Under the pieces are notes generated by a model. That model made no database searches. It was not told the origin of the DNA and saw only the letters and a program-made list of their open reading frames with translations. Both the position numbers and the translations under genes were made by a program. Shown here in pieces: positions 34,801 through 41,907 of a stretch of 64,000 nucleotides of DNA (its first letter is position 1; each line of letters begins with the position of its first letter). Origin of the DNA: Streptomyces sp. CB02058. Lineage in GTDB: Bacteria; Actinomycetota; Actinomycetes; Streptomycetales; Streptomycetaceae. The stretch lies in NCBI RefSeq assembly GCF_001905505.1, contig NZ_LIPG01000003.1, positions 992,001-1,056,000 of the forward strand, written 5' to 3'.

Positions 34801-36381
34801 CGGGGTGTGGTGGGTGATCCGGGTGGGTCTGCGGTGTGGGGTCTGGTGCGTTCGGTGCAGTTGGAGCAGCCGGGTCGGATCGTGTTGGTGGATGTGGATG
34901 CCGACTCGGTTGTGGGTGTGGGTGGGTTGTTGTCGGGTGTGGTTGCTTCGGGTGAGTCGCAGGTGGGGGTGCGTGGGGGGCGGGTGTTCGTTCCTCGGTT
35001 GGTGCGGGTTGTGGGGTCGGGGGTTGTGGGTCGGGGGTTGGATCCTGCGGGGTCTGTGTTGATCACGGGTGGTACGGGGACGTTGGGTGGGTTGGTGGCC
35101 CGGCATCTGGTGGTGGTGCATGGGGTGCGCAGTGTGGTGTTGGTGAGTCGTCGTGGGGTGGCGGCTGAGGGTGCGTCGGGTCTTGTGGAGGAGTTGAGGG
35201 CTGCTGGTGCGCGGGTTGCGGTCGTGGCTGCGGATGTGGGTGATCGTGAGGCTCTGGCGGGGGTGTTGGGAGAGGTTCCGGCGGAGCATCCGCTGACCGC
35301 TGTGGTCCACACCGCCGGAGTACTCGACGACGGAGTGCTGTCATCCCTGACACCGGACCGTGTCGATACGGTGTTCCGGCCGAAGGCGGATGCCGCGTGG
35401 CATCTGCACGAGCTGACGCGGGACCTGGACCTGGCGGCCTTCGTCCTCTTCTCCTCAGGCGCCGGGGTGCTGGGCAATGCGGGCCAGGGCAACTACGCGG
35501 CGGCCAACGGATACCTCGACGGACTCGCACAGTGGCGCCGTACGCAAGGGCTGCCCGCTGTCTCTCTCGCCTGGGGACTGTGGTCGCAGGCGAGCGGCAT
35601 GACGGGACACCTCGACGCGACCGAGCTCGGGCACATGGCCCGGGGCGGCCAGGCCGGACTCACGTCGGCCGAGGCGCTGGCGCTGCTCGATGCGGCTCTC
35701 GCATCCGAGGAGCCGCATCTCGTGCCGACGAAACTCGACTTCACGGCTCTGCGGGCCCAGGCTGCCGCCGGGGACCTTCCCCCGCTCCTGCGCGGACTGG
35801 TCCACACGCCCAGGAAGGCCGCGGGGCCGGTGGCTGCCGACGAGGACCAGGGCGGTGGGCGGTCACTGACGGGCTGGCTGGCCGCCGTCGGGGAAGCGGA
35901 GCAGATACGTCTGCTCGTGGAACTCGTGCGGAGCGACGCCGCATCCGTACTCGGGCTGGCCGCACACGAGTCGATCAAGGCGAACCAGGCCTTCAACGAG
36001 GTGGGATTCGACTCGCTGACCGCCGTCAGGATGCGTAATCGTCTGGCGACGTCGACCGGTGTGCGGCTGCCGGCCACGCTGGTGTTCGACCACCCCACTC
36101 CGGCCGCACTCGCCCGGTACCTTCGGGACCGGCTCGCGCCGACGGAGGCAACGCCCGACGCACCGGCTGCCCTGGCCGAGCTGGACCGGCTGGAGCAGGC
36201 CCTCGCCGACCCCGCTCCCGACGCATCGCTCCGGGCCCAGGTCACCGCGCGGCTCGAAGCACTGACGGCGAAGTGGGCCGAGGCGCACCGCTCGTCGGAG
36301 CCCGCGGGCGGCATCGACCTCGACACGGCCTCCGACGACCAGATATTCGAGCTGATCGACAGCGAGCTCGGCTCCTCCTGA
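22573..36381 (+). CDS. Ansamycin PKS protein A: AHBA loading module plus extension modules 1 and 2
   Basis: This 4602-residue type I PKS reads acyl-ligase, degenerate KR, ACP, then KS-AT-DH-KR-ACP twice. The ligase should activate AHBA as adenylate and load it on the first ACP (Ser1036). Key residues are KS Cys1275 and Cys2991, AT Ser1719 and Ser3446, AT specificity motif YASH at 1817 and 3544 (methylmalonyl), KR Tyr2581 and Tyr4308, and ACP Ser2751 and Ser4481. The C-terminus ends in a helical docking region (ALAELDRLEQALAD to DQIFELIDSELGSS). The start is uncertain. GTG 22573 has GAGGG only 2 bp upstream; TTG 22582 or 22585 (giving MRTELIRPLPELL) has better spacing. It heads an operon with the next two PKS genes, the amide synthase and the monooxygenase. 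Confidence 0.96.
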   Translation: MKALLRTELIRPLPELLAEHARQFGDKVAFRDALRSVTYAGLEQRTRHLAGHLAERRLHPGDRVAILLGNSVETVESYLALTRAGVIGVPINPRITEAELSYLLDDSGARLVITDPTRAEQLAHLLAARTDLRVLVTGDGPVPVGTDSFETLAATEPSTPPRDDLGLDDPAWMLYTSGTTGRPKGVLSTQRNCLWSVAACYAPIPALSADDRVLWPLPLFHSLSHIVCVLGVTAVGATARIVDGYAAADVLDALREEASTFLAGVPTMYHQLVRAAREENFEAPDLRMCLVGGAVTTAALRRSFEEAFHAPLLDAYGSTETCGSITINWPTGARVEGSCGLPVPGLGVRLVDPETGLDAQAGQEGEVWVRGPSVMLGYHNQPEATAEALRDGWYHTGDLARRDDAGYFTVTGRIKELIIRGGENIHPGEVEEVLRSVPGVADVAVVGKPHDVLGEVPVAFVVPGATGTDPEGLLAACRDRLSYFKVPEELYEIDRIPRTASGKITRHVLLELPARLRAGGGSHYEQLFRLDWIPQSSVPAPRPLSQDWAVVGADAFGVADRLRGLGKGVAAHPTLDALRRDTEAGESLPEVTVLAWGAGIRRPGRLADAVRDTVRTLGEQLEGWLADDRSATSTLVIATRGAVAVGAEDDVTDLIQAPLWGLVRSVQAANPGRLVLIDLDVDDDNPAHALPDAVASGEPQIVVRSGVCLHPRASRVSASADTEQPAATFDPRRPVLLTGADGPAGATLARHLVGGYGVRRLHLVSPTGKADRAAAELGAELTARGVDVTLSACDIADREALEKLLHRTGKRQGGRPGAIVHAEGAHPRDLTAALEGALNLHELTSDDDLSAFVLYSSVTGVLGVPAQGAPGQGRLADSDEAVAGVFLDALVQHRAARGLPGLSLRTGPFEGDGRTAPVGLGRLTEQQGTAMFDAAQLTDRTSLIVMRLAPEALEAEAAGTTIAPPLRGLIDAPTRSSAPDNATSAALRERLAGLSEAEQERLLLDLVRKEVAGLQPEDRSTPARADRPFKALGFTSLAAVELRNRLTTGTGLQLPATLAFDHPTPAAVARHLRTRLLGAAASAATKRPVGAAGGVRRRDAGDEPIAIVAMGCRLPGGIASPDDLWRLVAEGGDAISPFPDDRGWDLEGLYDPDPDSPGTSYARHGGFLQDAGAFDAEFFDISPREALAMDPQQRQLLEVSWEVFERAGIDPTSLRGSGVGVFTGVMYHDYATELGRVPDGLEGYLGTGNAGSVASGRVSYALGLEGPAVTVDTACSSSLVAVHLAAQALRAGECALALAGGVAIMAKPTSFVEFSRQRALAADGHAKPYAEAADGTAWSEGVGVLLLERLSDARRLGHEVLAVVRGSAVNQDGASNGLTAPNGPSQERVIRAALAGAGLVSSDVDVVEGHGTGTSLGDPIEAQALLATYGQGRLPGRPLWLGSLKSNIGHTQAAAGAAGIIKMVQAIREGVLPRTLHVDVPSSKIDWDAGSVELLTEAQPWPEVDRPRRAGVSSFGVSGTNAHVILEQAPVRPDDEAPAESGVTPAVVPWIVSARTAQALRAQTELLEAFARRTDATPVAIGRALVSRAGLEHRAVVLGDLDGLSALARGEELGSVVSGQADVSGRTVFVFPGQGSQWVGMGAALLESSPVFSEVFTQVSGVLESVSGWSALDVVRGVEGAVALGRVDVVQPVSFAVMVSLARLWESFGVRPDAVLGHSQGEIAAAHVAGVLSLEDAARVVVLRSRAIADGLAGRGGMVSVGLPVADVVERLGEGVELAAVNGPSSVVVAGDVGALERLFGELESEGVRVRRIPVDYASHTSHVELIQGELSRVLEGLQPGRAKVPFFSSVEGRWLDGPELDAGYWFRNLRGTVGFAEAVEALVGEDFRAFVEVSSHPVLAHSVQEILDEHSEAPSVVTGTLRRDDGDLDRVLKSAAELHVRGVHVDWSPAFGEHKGTHVQLPTYAFQHQHYWLRPVGGTGDLAAAGLESGGHPLLHAVVTPAGGGAAVFSSRLTQAGQPWLADHRLGDAALLPGTALLDVLLHIGERLQLPAVDELTISAPVVIPDGGGVDIQVTVEEATDSGRAVRVYSREGADDPWTENATGVLVASAAPATDAVPYSWPPADARPIGLDGFYDSLTVDYGPAFRAVEAVWAQEGRLYADLRLPEPGAGSADDPDGYGIHPALLDAALHPLGVSGFFEDPEQPRLAFSWSGVRLHAAGARSLRVVLDRVGPDTVSISASDDTGAPVLDIDALTVRPVDPARIRGGAGRTGGSLYEVTWVPVPEAAGAAPEGEEWAFHPHTGTGPVPPVVVLRAGGGDPEQSVPARVHAVGLEVLSALQDWLADPRTQSSRLVVATLRDDLVQEPVGGLIRTAQSEHPGRLGLLEVDRFDTETVSVGLGEALRDEPRIAVRDRRAFVARLTRPDIPAVPAPVRLAEGTVLVTGAGGGLGRLVAEHLVRSHGVAEIVLLSRSGIADEQLAALSASGVRVTAVAADAAVREELAKVVASVADRLTAVVHVAGVVADGVIGDLSQEQWHTALRPKVDAAWHLHELTRNLDLKAFVLYSSASSTFGGAGQGNYAAGNAFLDALARHRRDQGLPAVSLAWGLWAEQAGMGGRLSDTDLARMARAGTRPLSAEQGLALFDTALESASPALVPIRLDLGAVRRGREVPALLRALVPESARRTVRRDRTDNGGTGAALTRRLAGLEAPEQQDVLIELVRSSAASVLGHATADSIDAQRAFKELGVDSLTAVELRNRLTAATGLKLPVTLVFNYPTVTGLAVHLHRELVGDAEAPLVQKRSESAPRPTTGETARTDDPVVIVAMGCRFPGDLSSAEDLWQLLSDGGDAITGLPTDRGWDLDGLYDPDPDAPGKTYVQGGGFLQGVGDFDASFFGINPREALAMDPQQRQLLEVSWEVFERAGIDPTSLKGTPTGVFVGTHGQDYGTGDTAGQADEGYLVTGNAGSVLSGRVAYSLGLEGPALTVDTACSSSLVSLHLAAQALRNDECSMAIAGGVSIMSTLEGVVGFSRQRGLATDGRSKAYADSADGFGMSEGVAVLLLERLSDARRLGHEVLAVVRGSAVNQDGASNGLTAPNGPSQERVIRAALAGAGLSAVDVDVVEGHGTGTSLGDPIEAQALLATYGQGRLPGRPLWLGSLKSNIGHTQAAAGAAGIIKMVQAIREGVLPRTLHVDEPSSKIDWDAGSVELLREARQWPEVDRPRRAGVSAFGVSGTNAHVILEEAPADSDDRTSVDSYDQTSVDPAHAPAVVPWVLSGASEGALRGQAARLDSFVRERPELSSAAVGRALATTRGTFAHRAVVLADDLDGLSALARGEELGSVVSGQADVSGRTVFVFPGQGSQWVGMGAALLESSPVFSEVFTQVSGVLESVSGWSALDVVRGVEGAVALGRVDVVQPVSFAVMVSLARLWESFGVRPDAVLGHSQGEIAAAHVAGVLSLEDAARVVVLRSRAIADGLAGRGGMVSVGLPVADVVERLGDGVELAAVNGPSLVVVAGDVGALERLSGELESEGVRVRRIPVDYASHTSHVELIEHELGSLLDGLKPGSVTVPFFSSVEGRWLDGPELDGGYWFRNLRSTVGFAGAVEALVGEGFRAFVEVSSHPVLAHSVQEILDEHGDVASVVTGTLRRDDGDLDRVLKSAAELHVRGVHVDWTPAFGEHKGTHVQLPTYAFQHQRYWLEAPHGTSDVSTAGQTPAGHPLLGAVVGLPDASGELFTSRLSLRAQPWLADHTVSGTVLLPGAAFLELALRAGEEAGLDTVDELVIASPLALPEHGSLQLRLALDGKDESGHRPLRIYSRPEESGPDALWDKHVDALLSSSGRTPDFGYEQWPPVGAEPVSVEGFYDGLAAKGYAYGPAFRGVRAAWRRGREVFAELALPDDLVSEAGRYGLHPALLDAALQAANFGAAPTAEPGHVLLPFSWNGTALHAVGATTLRVHARPTGEDGVSFTLTDGAGRPVAEIGSLVLRSVPADRATGRGPSVRDSLYRLDWTPLGTALPRGGESVTPDRVLDLTAEHAAQDPQAARDVVVRALDSLQRHTSDSDSPGSGPLVVLTRGVVGDPGGSAVWGLVRSVQLEQPGRIVLVDVDADSVVGVGGLLSGVVASGESQVGVRGGRVFVPRLVRVVGSGVVGRGLDPAGSVLITGGTGTLGGLVARHLVVVHGVRSVVLVSRRGVAAEGASGLVEELRAAGARVAVVAADVGDREALAGVLGEVPAEHPLTAVVHTAGVLDDGVLSSLTPDRVDTVFRPKADAAWHLHELTRDLDLAAFVLFSSGAGVLGNAGQGNYAAANGYLDGLAQWRRTQGLPAVSLAWGLWSQASGMTGHLDATELGHMARGGQAGLTSAEALALLDAALASEEPHLVPTKLDFTALRAQAAAGDLPPLLRGLVHTPRKAAGPVAADEDQGGGRSLTGWLAAVGEAEQIRLLVELVRSDAASVLGLAAHESIKANQAFNEVGFDSLTAVRMRNRLATSTGVRLPATLVFDHPTPAALARYLRDRLAPTEATPDAPAALAELDRLEQALADPAPDASLRAQVTARLEALTAKWAEAHRSSEPAGGIDLDTASDDQIFELIDSELGSS
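26611..27005 (+). repeat. KS C-terminal block, nearly identical in all four modules
   Basis: A 395-bp tract beginning TTGGAGCGGTTGTCGGATG recurs at 31759-32153, 37264-37658 and 42742-43136. The copies in modules 1, 3 and 4 look identical by eye; module 2 differs over a few codons. The tract uses T- and G-ending codons unlike the C-ending codons around it. Confidence 0.88.
27451..28053 (+). repeat. AT block, nearly identical in all four modules
   Basis: A 603-bp tract from ACGGTGTTCGTGTTCCC to the end of the YASH region recurs without indels at 32632-33234, 38116-38718 and 43588-44190, with only scattered substitutions. Modules 1 and 2 share one upstream variant and modules 3 and 4 another. 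Confidence 0.88.
31025..36140 (+). other. PKS extension module 2: KS-AT-DH-KR-ACP
   Basis: All catalytic motifs are intact: KS Cys2991, AT Ser3446 with YASH at 3544, DH HTVSGTVLLP with His3752 and Asp3918 in LLDAALQ, KR Tyr4308 with LDD (Asp4253) and ACP Ser4481. No ER is present, so an alpha-methyl alkene is predicted. Confidence 0.88.
34792..35158 (+). repeat. KR structural block repeated between modules 2 and 3
   Basis: A 367-bp tract recurs at 40279-40645 with no difference seen, again with T/G-rich third positions. A second shared tract in the same register (offset 5487 bp) covers the KR active site, 35374 onward and 40861 onward. Confidence 0.85.
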
Positions 36382-36432
36382 CCGGCCGAACCAGCCGTTC
36401 CGTACAGCCGACCCGACACAAGGACGAACCGC

Positions 36433-39400
36433 ATGTCGAATGACGAGAAGCTGCGCGACTACCTCAAGCGCGTGGTGGGTGAGCTGCAGCAGACACGCAA
36501 GCGGATCCGGGAGATCGAGTCCAGGACGAACGAACCCATCGCGATCGTGGGGATGGGCTGCCGGCTCCCCGGCGGGGTCACGTCCCCCGACGACCTGTGG
36601 CGCCTCGTCGCCGACGGCGAGGACGCCATGACCTCGTTCCCCACGGACCGGGGCTGGGACCTCGAGCGGCTCTTCGACCCGGACCCCGAGCGGACGGGCA
36701 CGACATACGCCGACGAGGGTGGCTTCATCGACGACCCCGGTGGCTTCGATGCGACGTTGTTCGGCATATCGCCGCGCGAGGCGCTCGCCATCGACCCGCA
36801 GCAGCGGCAGCTGCTGGAGGTGTCGTGGGAGGTCTTCGAGCGTGCGGGCATCGACCCGACCTCGCTGCGTGGCAAGGACGTCGGTGTCTACTCCGGACTG
36901 ATGTACCACGATTACGCCCACAACATCGACTCGCTGCCCGAGGGCCTGGAGGGCTACTTCGGCATCGGCAACTCGGGAAGCGTGGCGTCGGGCCGTGTGG
37001 CGTACAGCCTGGGTCTGGAGGGCCCGGCAGTCACCGTGGACACCGCCTGCTCGTCGTCGCTGGTGGCCCTGCACCTGGCGGTCCAGGCGCTGCGCAACGG
37101 CGAGTGCTCCCTGGCCCTTGCGGGGGGTGTCGCGGTGATGGCCACGCCGGAGGTCTTCGTCGACTTCTCCCGGCAGCGCGGGCTGGCCCGTGACAGCCGC
37201 TGCAAGGCGTACGCCGACGCGGCCGACGGCACAGGACTGGCGGAGGGTGTGGCGGTTCTGCTGTTGGAGCGGTTGTCGGATGCTCGGCGGTTGGGGCATG
37301 AGGTGTTGGCGGTGGTGCGTGGTTCTGCGGTGAATCAGGATGGTGCGTCGAATGGTTTGACTGCGCCGAATGGTCCGTCGCAGGAGCGGGTGATTCGTGC
37401 GGCGTTGGCGGGTGCGGGGCTTGTTTCCTCCGATGTCGATGTGGTGGAGGGTCATGGGACGGGGACGTCTTTGGGTGATCCGATCGAGGCGCAGGCGTTG
37501 TTGGCGACGTATGGGCAGGGGCGGTTGCCTGGTCGTCCGTTGTGGTTGGGGTCGTTGAAGTCGAACATCGGTCATACGCAGGCTGCTGCTGGTGCTGCGG
37601 GGATCATCAAGATGGTTCAGGCGATCCGGGAGGGTGTGCTTCCTCGGACGCTGCATGTGGATGAGCCGTCCTCGAAGATCGACTGGGATGCGGGCTCGGT
37701 CGAACTGCTGACCGAGGCTCAGCCCTGGCCCGAGACGGATCGACCCCGGCGGGCGGGTGTGTCGTCGTTCGGCGTGAGCGGCACGAACGCCCACGTCATT
37801 CTCGAAGAGGCGCCCCCTGCCGTGGAGTCCGAAGAGAGCCCGCGCGCAGTCGCGCCGACCGGGTACGTACCCTGGGCGCTTTCCGGTGCATCGGAACCGG
37901 CGCTGCGCGCACAGGCGAAGCAGTTGCTCGATCACCTCGTCGATCGCTCCGAGGACACGTCATCCGCTGCGATCGGGCGGGCTCTCGTAGCGGGTCGGGC
38001 GGGGCTGGAACACCGTGCGGTGGTTCTGGCCGGTGACCTGGATGGCTTGTCCGCGCTGGCGCGTGGTGAGGTTGCCGGGTCTTTGGTGTCGGGCCGTGCG
38101 GACGTGGATGGCCGGACGGTGTTCGTGTTCCCTGGCCAGGGTTCGCAGTGGGTGGGGATGGGTGCGGCGCTGCTGGAGTCGTCCCCGGTGTTCTCCGAGG
38201 TGTTCACGCAGGTCAGTGGTGTGCTGGAGTCGGTGAGTGGCTGGTCGGCCCTGGATGTGGTGCGGGGTGTCGAGGGTGCGGTGGCGTTGGGCCGGGTGGA
38301 TGTGGTGCAGCCGGTCTCGTTCGCGGTGATGGTGTCCTTGGCCCGGCTGTGGGAGTCGTTCGGGGTGCGTCCGGATGCGGTGCTGGGGCATTCGCAGGGC
38401 GAGATCGCGGCCGCTCATGTCGCTGGTGTGTTGTCGTTGGAGAACGCGGCGCGGGTGGTGGTGTTGCGCAGTCGTGCGATCGCGGACGGGCTGGCGGGTC
38501 GTGGTGGCATGGTCTCGGTCGGTCTTCCCGCGTCTGTGGTGCGTGAACGTCTGCTTGAGGGTGTGGAGTTGGCTGCTGTCAATGGGCCTTCCTCGGTGGT
38601 GGTCGCCGGCGATGTGGGTGCGCTGGAGCGTTTGTTCGGGGAGTTGGAGTCCGAGGGTGTGCGGGTGCGCCGGATACCGGTGGACTACGCATCCCACACG
38701 TCTCATGTCGAGCTGATCGAGCATGAGTTGGACTCGCTGCTCGACGGTCTGAAGCCGGGCAGCGCAACGGTCTCGTTCTTCTCGTCCGTCGAGGGTCGTT
38801 GGCTGGATGGTCCGGAGCTGGATGGTGGTTACTGGTTCCGGAATCTGCGGAGCACGGTCGGTTTCGCCGGGGCCGTGGAAGCGTTGGTGGGTGAGGGGTT
38901 CCGGGCGTTCGTCGAGGTCAGTTCGCATCCGGTGCTCGCGCACAGCGTTCAGGAGATCCTGGACGAGCACGCGGATGTGGCCTCGGTGGTCACCGGTACC
39001 CTGCGTCGCGACGACGGTGACCTCGACCGTGTACTGAAGTCCGCGGCCGAACTCCACGTACGCGGCGTCCACGTCGACTTGACACCCTCCTTCGGCGAAC
39101 ACAAGGGCACGCACATCCAGTTGCCCACCTACCCCTTCCAGCACGAGAACTACTGGCTCGCCGGCAACAAGGCCGGCGGCGACCTCGGCTTGGTCGGGCT
39201 CAGGTCGGCCGAGCACCCCTTGCTCGGAGCGGTCGTCCACCTGCCTGAGTCCGGAAACGTGGTTCTCACGGGCAGGATCTCGCTCAAGGAGCACCCCTGG
39301 CTCGCCGACCACGCCGTCGCAGGCACAGTCCTTGTCCCCGGCGCCGCGCTGCTGGAGTTCGCCCAGCGGGCCGGGGAGGAAGCTGGGCTGGACACGGTCG

Positions 39401-41877
39401 AGGAGCTGGTGATCGAGGCTCCGCTCGTCCTGCCCGATCACGAGGGGGTGCAGATCCGGGTCGCCGTGGCCGACGAGGCGAGCGGATCCGACGAGCGTGA
39501 GGTCCGGGCGACCGTGTCGGTGTACTCACGCCCGGAGAGCGCCGACCAGGCAGGGGCATGGACCAGGCACGCGCACGGGTTCCTGACCGCAAGCGGTGAC
39601 GCCTCCGCAACGCCGCCCGAACCGTGGCCTCCGGTGGGTGCGGAGCCGGTGTCCGTCGAGGGGTTCTACGAAGGCTTCGCGGCGAAGGGGTATGCGTACG
39701 GGCCTGCGTTCCGGGGGGTGCGGGCGGCGTGGCGGCGTGGGCAGGAGGTGTTCGCGGAGCTGGCGTTGCCCGACGACCTGCTCTCCGAGGCCGGCAGCTT
39801 CGGTCTGCACCCCGCACTGCTGGACGCCGCACTCCAGGCGACCAGCCTGCTCGGCCATGTGGAGCCCGATCCTGGCCATGTCGTCCTGCCCTTCGCCTGG
39901 AGGGGAGTGTCCCTGTCCGCCGAGGGCGCCGCGGCGCTCAGGTTGCGCGCGACCCCCTCCGGGCCGGATGCCATCGCGCTGACGCTGACCGATGCGACCG
40001 GCGCTCCTGTCGCCTCCGTCGACTCGCTCACGCTGCGGTCCGTCGAAGCCGGCCGGCTGACGTCACTCGGTACGGCTGCCGACGACCTGCTCTACCGAGT
40101 GGAGTGGGTGCCACTCGCCCTGCCCGAGTCCGGTGATCCCGTGCCGGAGGCCGCCGTACTGGATCTGACCGCGCGCGGCGGCACAGGACCGGAGGCGGCT
40201 CGAGAACTGGCGGCGGCCACCGTCGAGTTTCTCCACGCACGGCTCTCCGACCCCGAATGGGGCTCCTCACCGCTGGTGGTCCTCACGCGGGGTGTGGTGG
40301 GTGATCCGGGTGGGTCTGCGGTGTGGGGTCTGGTGCGTTCGGTGCAGTTGGAGCAGCCGGGTCGGATCGTGTTGGTGGATGTGGATGCCGACTCGGTTGT
40401 GGGTGTGGGTGGGTTGTTGTCGGGTGTGGTTGCTTCGGGTGAGTCGCAGGTGGGGGTGCGTGGGGGGCGGGTGTTCGTTCCTCGGTTGGTGCGGGTTGTG
40501 GGGTCGGGGGTTGTGGGTCGGGGGTTGGATCCTGCGGGGTCTGTGTTGATCACGGGTGGTACGGGGACGTTGGGTGGGTTGGTGGCCCGGCATCTGGTGG
40601 TGGTGCATGGGGTGCGCAGTGTGGTGTTGGTGAGTCGTCGTGGGGCGTCGGCCGAGGGTGCGTCGGGTCTGGTGGATGAGCTGACGGCTGCTGGTGCGCG
40701 GGTGGAGGTCGTGGCTGCGGATGTGGGTGATCGCGAGGCTCTGGCCGCAGTGCTTGAAGGAGTTCCGGCAGAGCATCCGTTGACCGCTGTGGTCCACACC
40801 GCCGGAGTACTCGACGACGGGATCATGACCGCCCTGGACCCCCAGTGGTTCGACACGGTGTTCCGGCCGAAGGCGGATGCCGCGTGGCATCTGCACGAGC
40901 TGACGCGGGACCTGGACCTGGCGGCCTTCGTCCTCTTCTCCTCAGGCGCCGGGGTGCTGGGCAATGCGGGCCAGGGCAACTACGCGGCGGCCAACGGATA
41001 CCTCGACGGACTCGCACAGTGGCGCCGTACGCAAGGGCTGCCCGCTGTCTCCCTCGCCTGGGGACTGTGGTCGCAGGCGAGCGGAATGACCGGGCACCTG
41101 GACGTTGCGGGGCTTGCCCGGCTCGCGCGCAGCGGACTGCTCGGCCTGTCGTCGGCGGAGGGCCTCGCGCTGTTCGATGCCGCGCTCGGCTCCGAAGAAG
41201 CACTGCTGGTGCCGACCAGGCTCGACTACGCCGCTCTGCGGAACCAGGCAGCGACCGGAGACCTACCCCCGCTCCTGCGCGGACTGGTCCGGGCGCCGAG
41301 AAGGGCGGCGCAGGGAGCGGAAGCGGTTCAGGACGCCGCGACGTACGCCGACCGGCTGGCGGCCCTCTCCGAGGAGGACGGACTGCGGGACCTGCTCGAC
41401 CTGGTCCGCGACGCCTCCGCCTCCGTGCTCGGGCACGCCACCAGGGGAGCGATCGGGGCCCGCCAGGCGTTCAAGGACCTCGGCTTCGACTCGCTCGCCT
41501 CGGTCGAGCTGCGCAACCGCATCACCCGGGCCACCGGAGCGCGTCTCCCGGTGACGCTCGTGTTCGACCACCCGACTCCCACGGCGCTTGCCCGCCATCT
41601 CCGCGCGGAGCTGCTCCCGTCGGCCGAGGGCAGCGAGCCGGCCGGTTCCGCAGCCGAGCGGGACGTGGACGAGGCCGGCATCCGCAGGGCTCTGGCGGCC
41701 CTGCCGCTGCGGAAGCTCGAGGAGCTCGGAGTTCTGGCCGCGCTCGAAGCCTCATGGTCGTCGTCCTCTTCGGCCGACCGTACGGCAACCGTGCGAACCC
41801 CTCAGGGCGCGAGGCAGGAGATCGCGGCGATGGACGTCGCAGACCTCGTCGAGAGGGCGCTCGGGGGCAGTCAGTGA
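36433..41877 (+). CDS. Ansamycin PKS protein B: extension module 3 (KS-AT-DH-KR-ACP)
   Basis: This 1814-residue single-module PKS begins with a coiled-coil docking helix (EKLRDYLKRVVGELQQTRKR). Its KS has Cys206. The AT has Ser654 and YASH at 752 (methylmalonyl). The DH has an intact HAVAGTVLVP (His960) and LLDAALQ (Asp1131). The KR has LDD (Asp1462, B-type) and Tyr1517, and the ACP has Ser1687 in LGFDSLASVELRNR. The predicted product of the step is an alpha-methyl alkene. The C-terminus ends with a helical docking region (GIRRALAALPLRKLEELGVL). It starts 51 bp after protein A with ribosome site AAGGACG. The KS, AT and KR tracts are near-copies of those in neighbouring modules. Confidence 0.95.
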   Translation: MSNDEKLRDYLKRVVGELQQTRKRIREIESRTNEPIAIVGMGCRLPGGVTSPDDLWRLVADGEDAMTSFPTDRGWDLERLFDPDPERTGTTYADEGGFIDDPGGFDATLFGISPREALAIDPQQRQLLEVSWEVFERAGIDPTSLRGKDVGVYSGLMYHDYAHNIDSLPEGLEGYFGIGNSGSVASGRVAYSLGLEGPAVTVDTACSSSLVALHLAVQALRNGECSLALAGGVAVMATPEVFVDFSRQRGLARDSRCKAYADAADGTGLAEGVAVLLLERLSDARRLGHEVLAVVRGSAVNQDGASNGLTAPNGPSQERVIRAALAGAGLVSSDVDVVEGHGTGTSLGDPIEAQALLATYGQGRLPGRPLWLGSLKSNIGHTQAAAGAAGIIKMVQAIREGVLPRTLHVDEPSSKIDWDAGSVELLTEAQPWPETDRPRRAGVSSFGVSGTNAHVILEEAPPAVESEESPRAVAPTGYVPWALSGASEPALRAQAKQLLDHLVDRSEDTSSAAIGRALVAGRAGLEHRAVVLAGDLDGLSALARGEVAGSLVSGRADVDGRTVFVFPGQGSQWVGMGAALLESSPVFSEVFTQVSGVLESVSGWSALDVVRGVEGAVALGRVDVVQPVSFAVMVSLARLWESFGVRPDAVLGHSQGEIAAAHVAGVLSLENAARVVVLRSRAIADGLAGRGGMVSVGLPASVVRERLLEGVELAAVNGPSSVVVAGDVGALERLFGELESEGVRVRRIPVDYASHTSHVELIEHELDSLLDGLKPGSATVSFFSSVEGRWLDGPELDGGYWFRNLRSTVGFAGAVEALVGEGFRAFVEVSSHPVLAHSVQEILDEHADVASVVTGTLRRDDGDLDRVLKSAAELHVRGVHVDLTPSFGEHKGTHIQLPTYPFQHENYWLAGNKAGGDLGLVGLRSAEHPLLGAVVHLPESGNVVLTGRISLKEHPWLADHAVAGTVLVPGAALLEFAQRAGEEAGLDTVEELVIEAPLVLPDHEGVQIRVAVADEASGSDEREVRATVSVYSRPESADQAGAWTRHAHGFLTASGDASATPPEPWPPVGAEPVSVEGFYEGFAAKGYAYGPAFRGVRAAWRRGQEVFAELALPDDLLSEAGSFGLHPALLDAALQATSLLGHVEPDPGHVVLPFAWRGVSLSAEGAAALRLRATPSGPDAIALTLTDATGAPVASVDSLTLRSVEAGRLTSLGTAADDLLYRVEWVPLALPESGDPVPEAAVLDLTARGGTGPEAARELAAATVEFLHARLSDPEWGSSPLVVLTRGVVGDPGGSAVWGLVRSVQLEQPGRIVLVDVDADSVVGVGGLLSGVVASGESQVGVRGGRVFVPRLVRVVGSGVVGRGLDPAGSVLITGGTGTLGGLVARHLVVVHGVRSVVLVSRRGASAEGASGLVDELTAAGARVEVVAADVGDREALAAVLEGVPAEHPLTAVVHTAGVLDDGIMTALDPQWFDTVFRPKADAAWHLHELTRDLDLAAFVLFSSGAGVLGNAGQGNYAAANGYLDGLAQWRRTQGLPAVSLAWGLWSQASGMTGHLDVAGLARLARSGLLGLSSAEGLALFDAALGSEEALLVPTRLDYAALRNQAATGDLPPLLRGLVRAPRRAAQGAEAVQDAATYADRLAALSEEDGLRDLLDLVRDASASVLGHATRGAIGARQAFKDLGFDSLASVELRNRITRATGARLPVTLVFDHPTPTALARHLRAELLPSAEGSEPAGSAAERDVDEAGIRRALAALPLRKLEELGVLAALEASWSSSSSADRTATVRTPQGARQEIAAMDVADLVERALGGSQ

Positions 41878-41907
41878 CCGCACTTCGGAGATCGGAAGAA
41901 GGTTCCC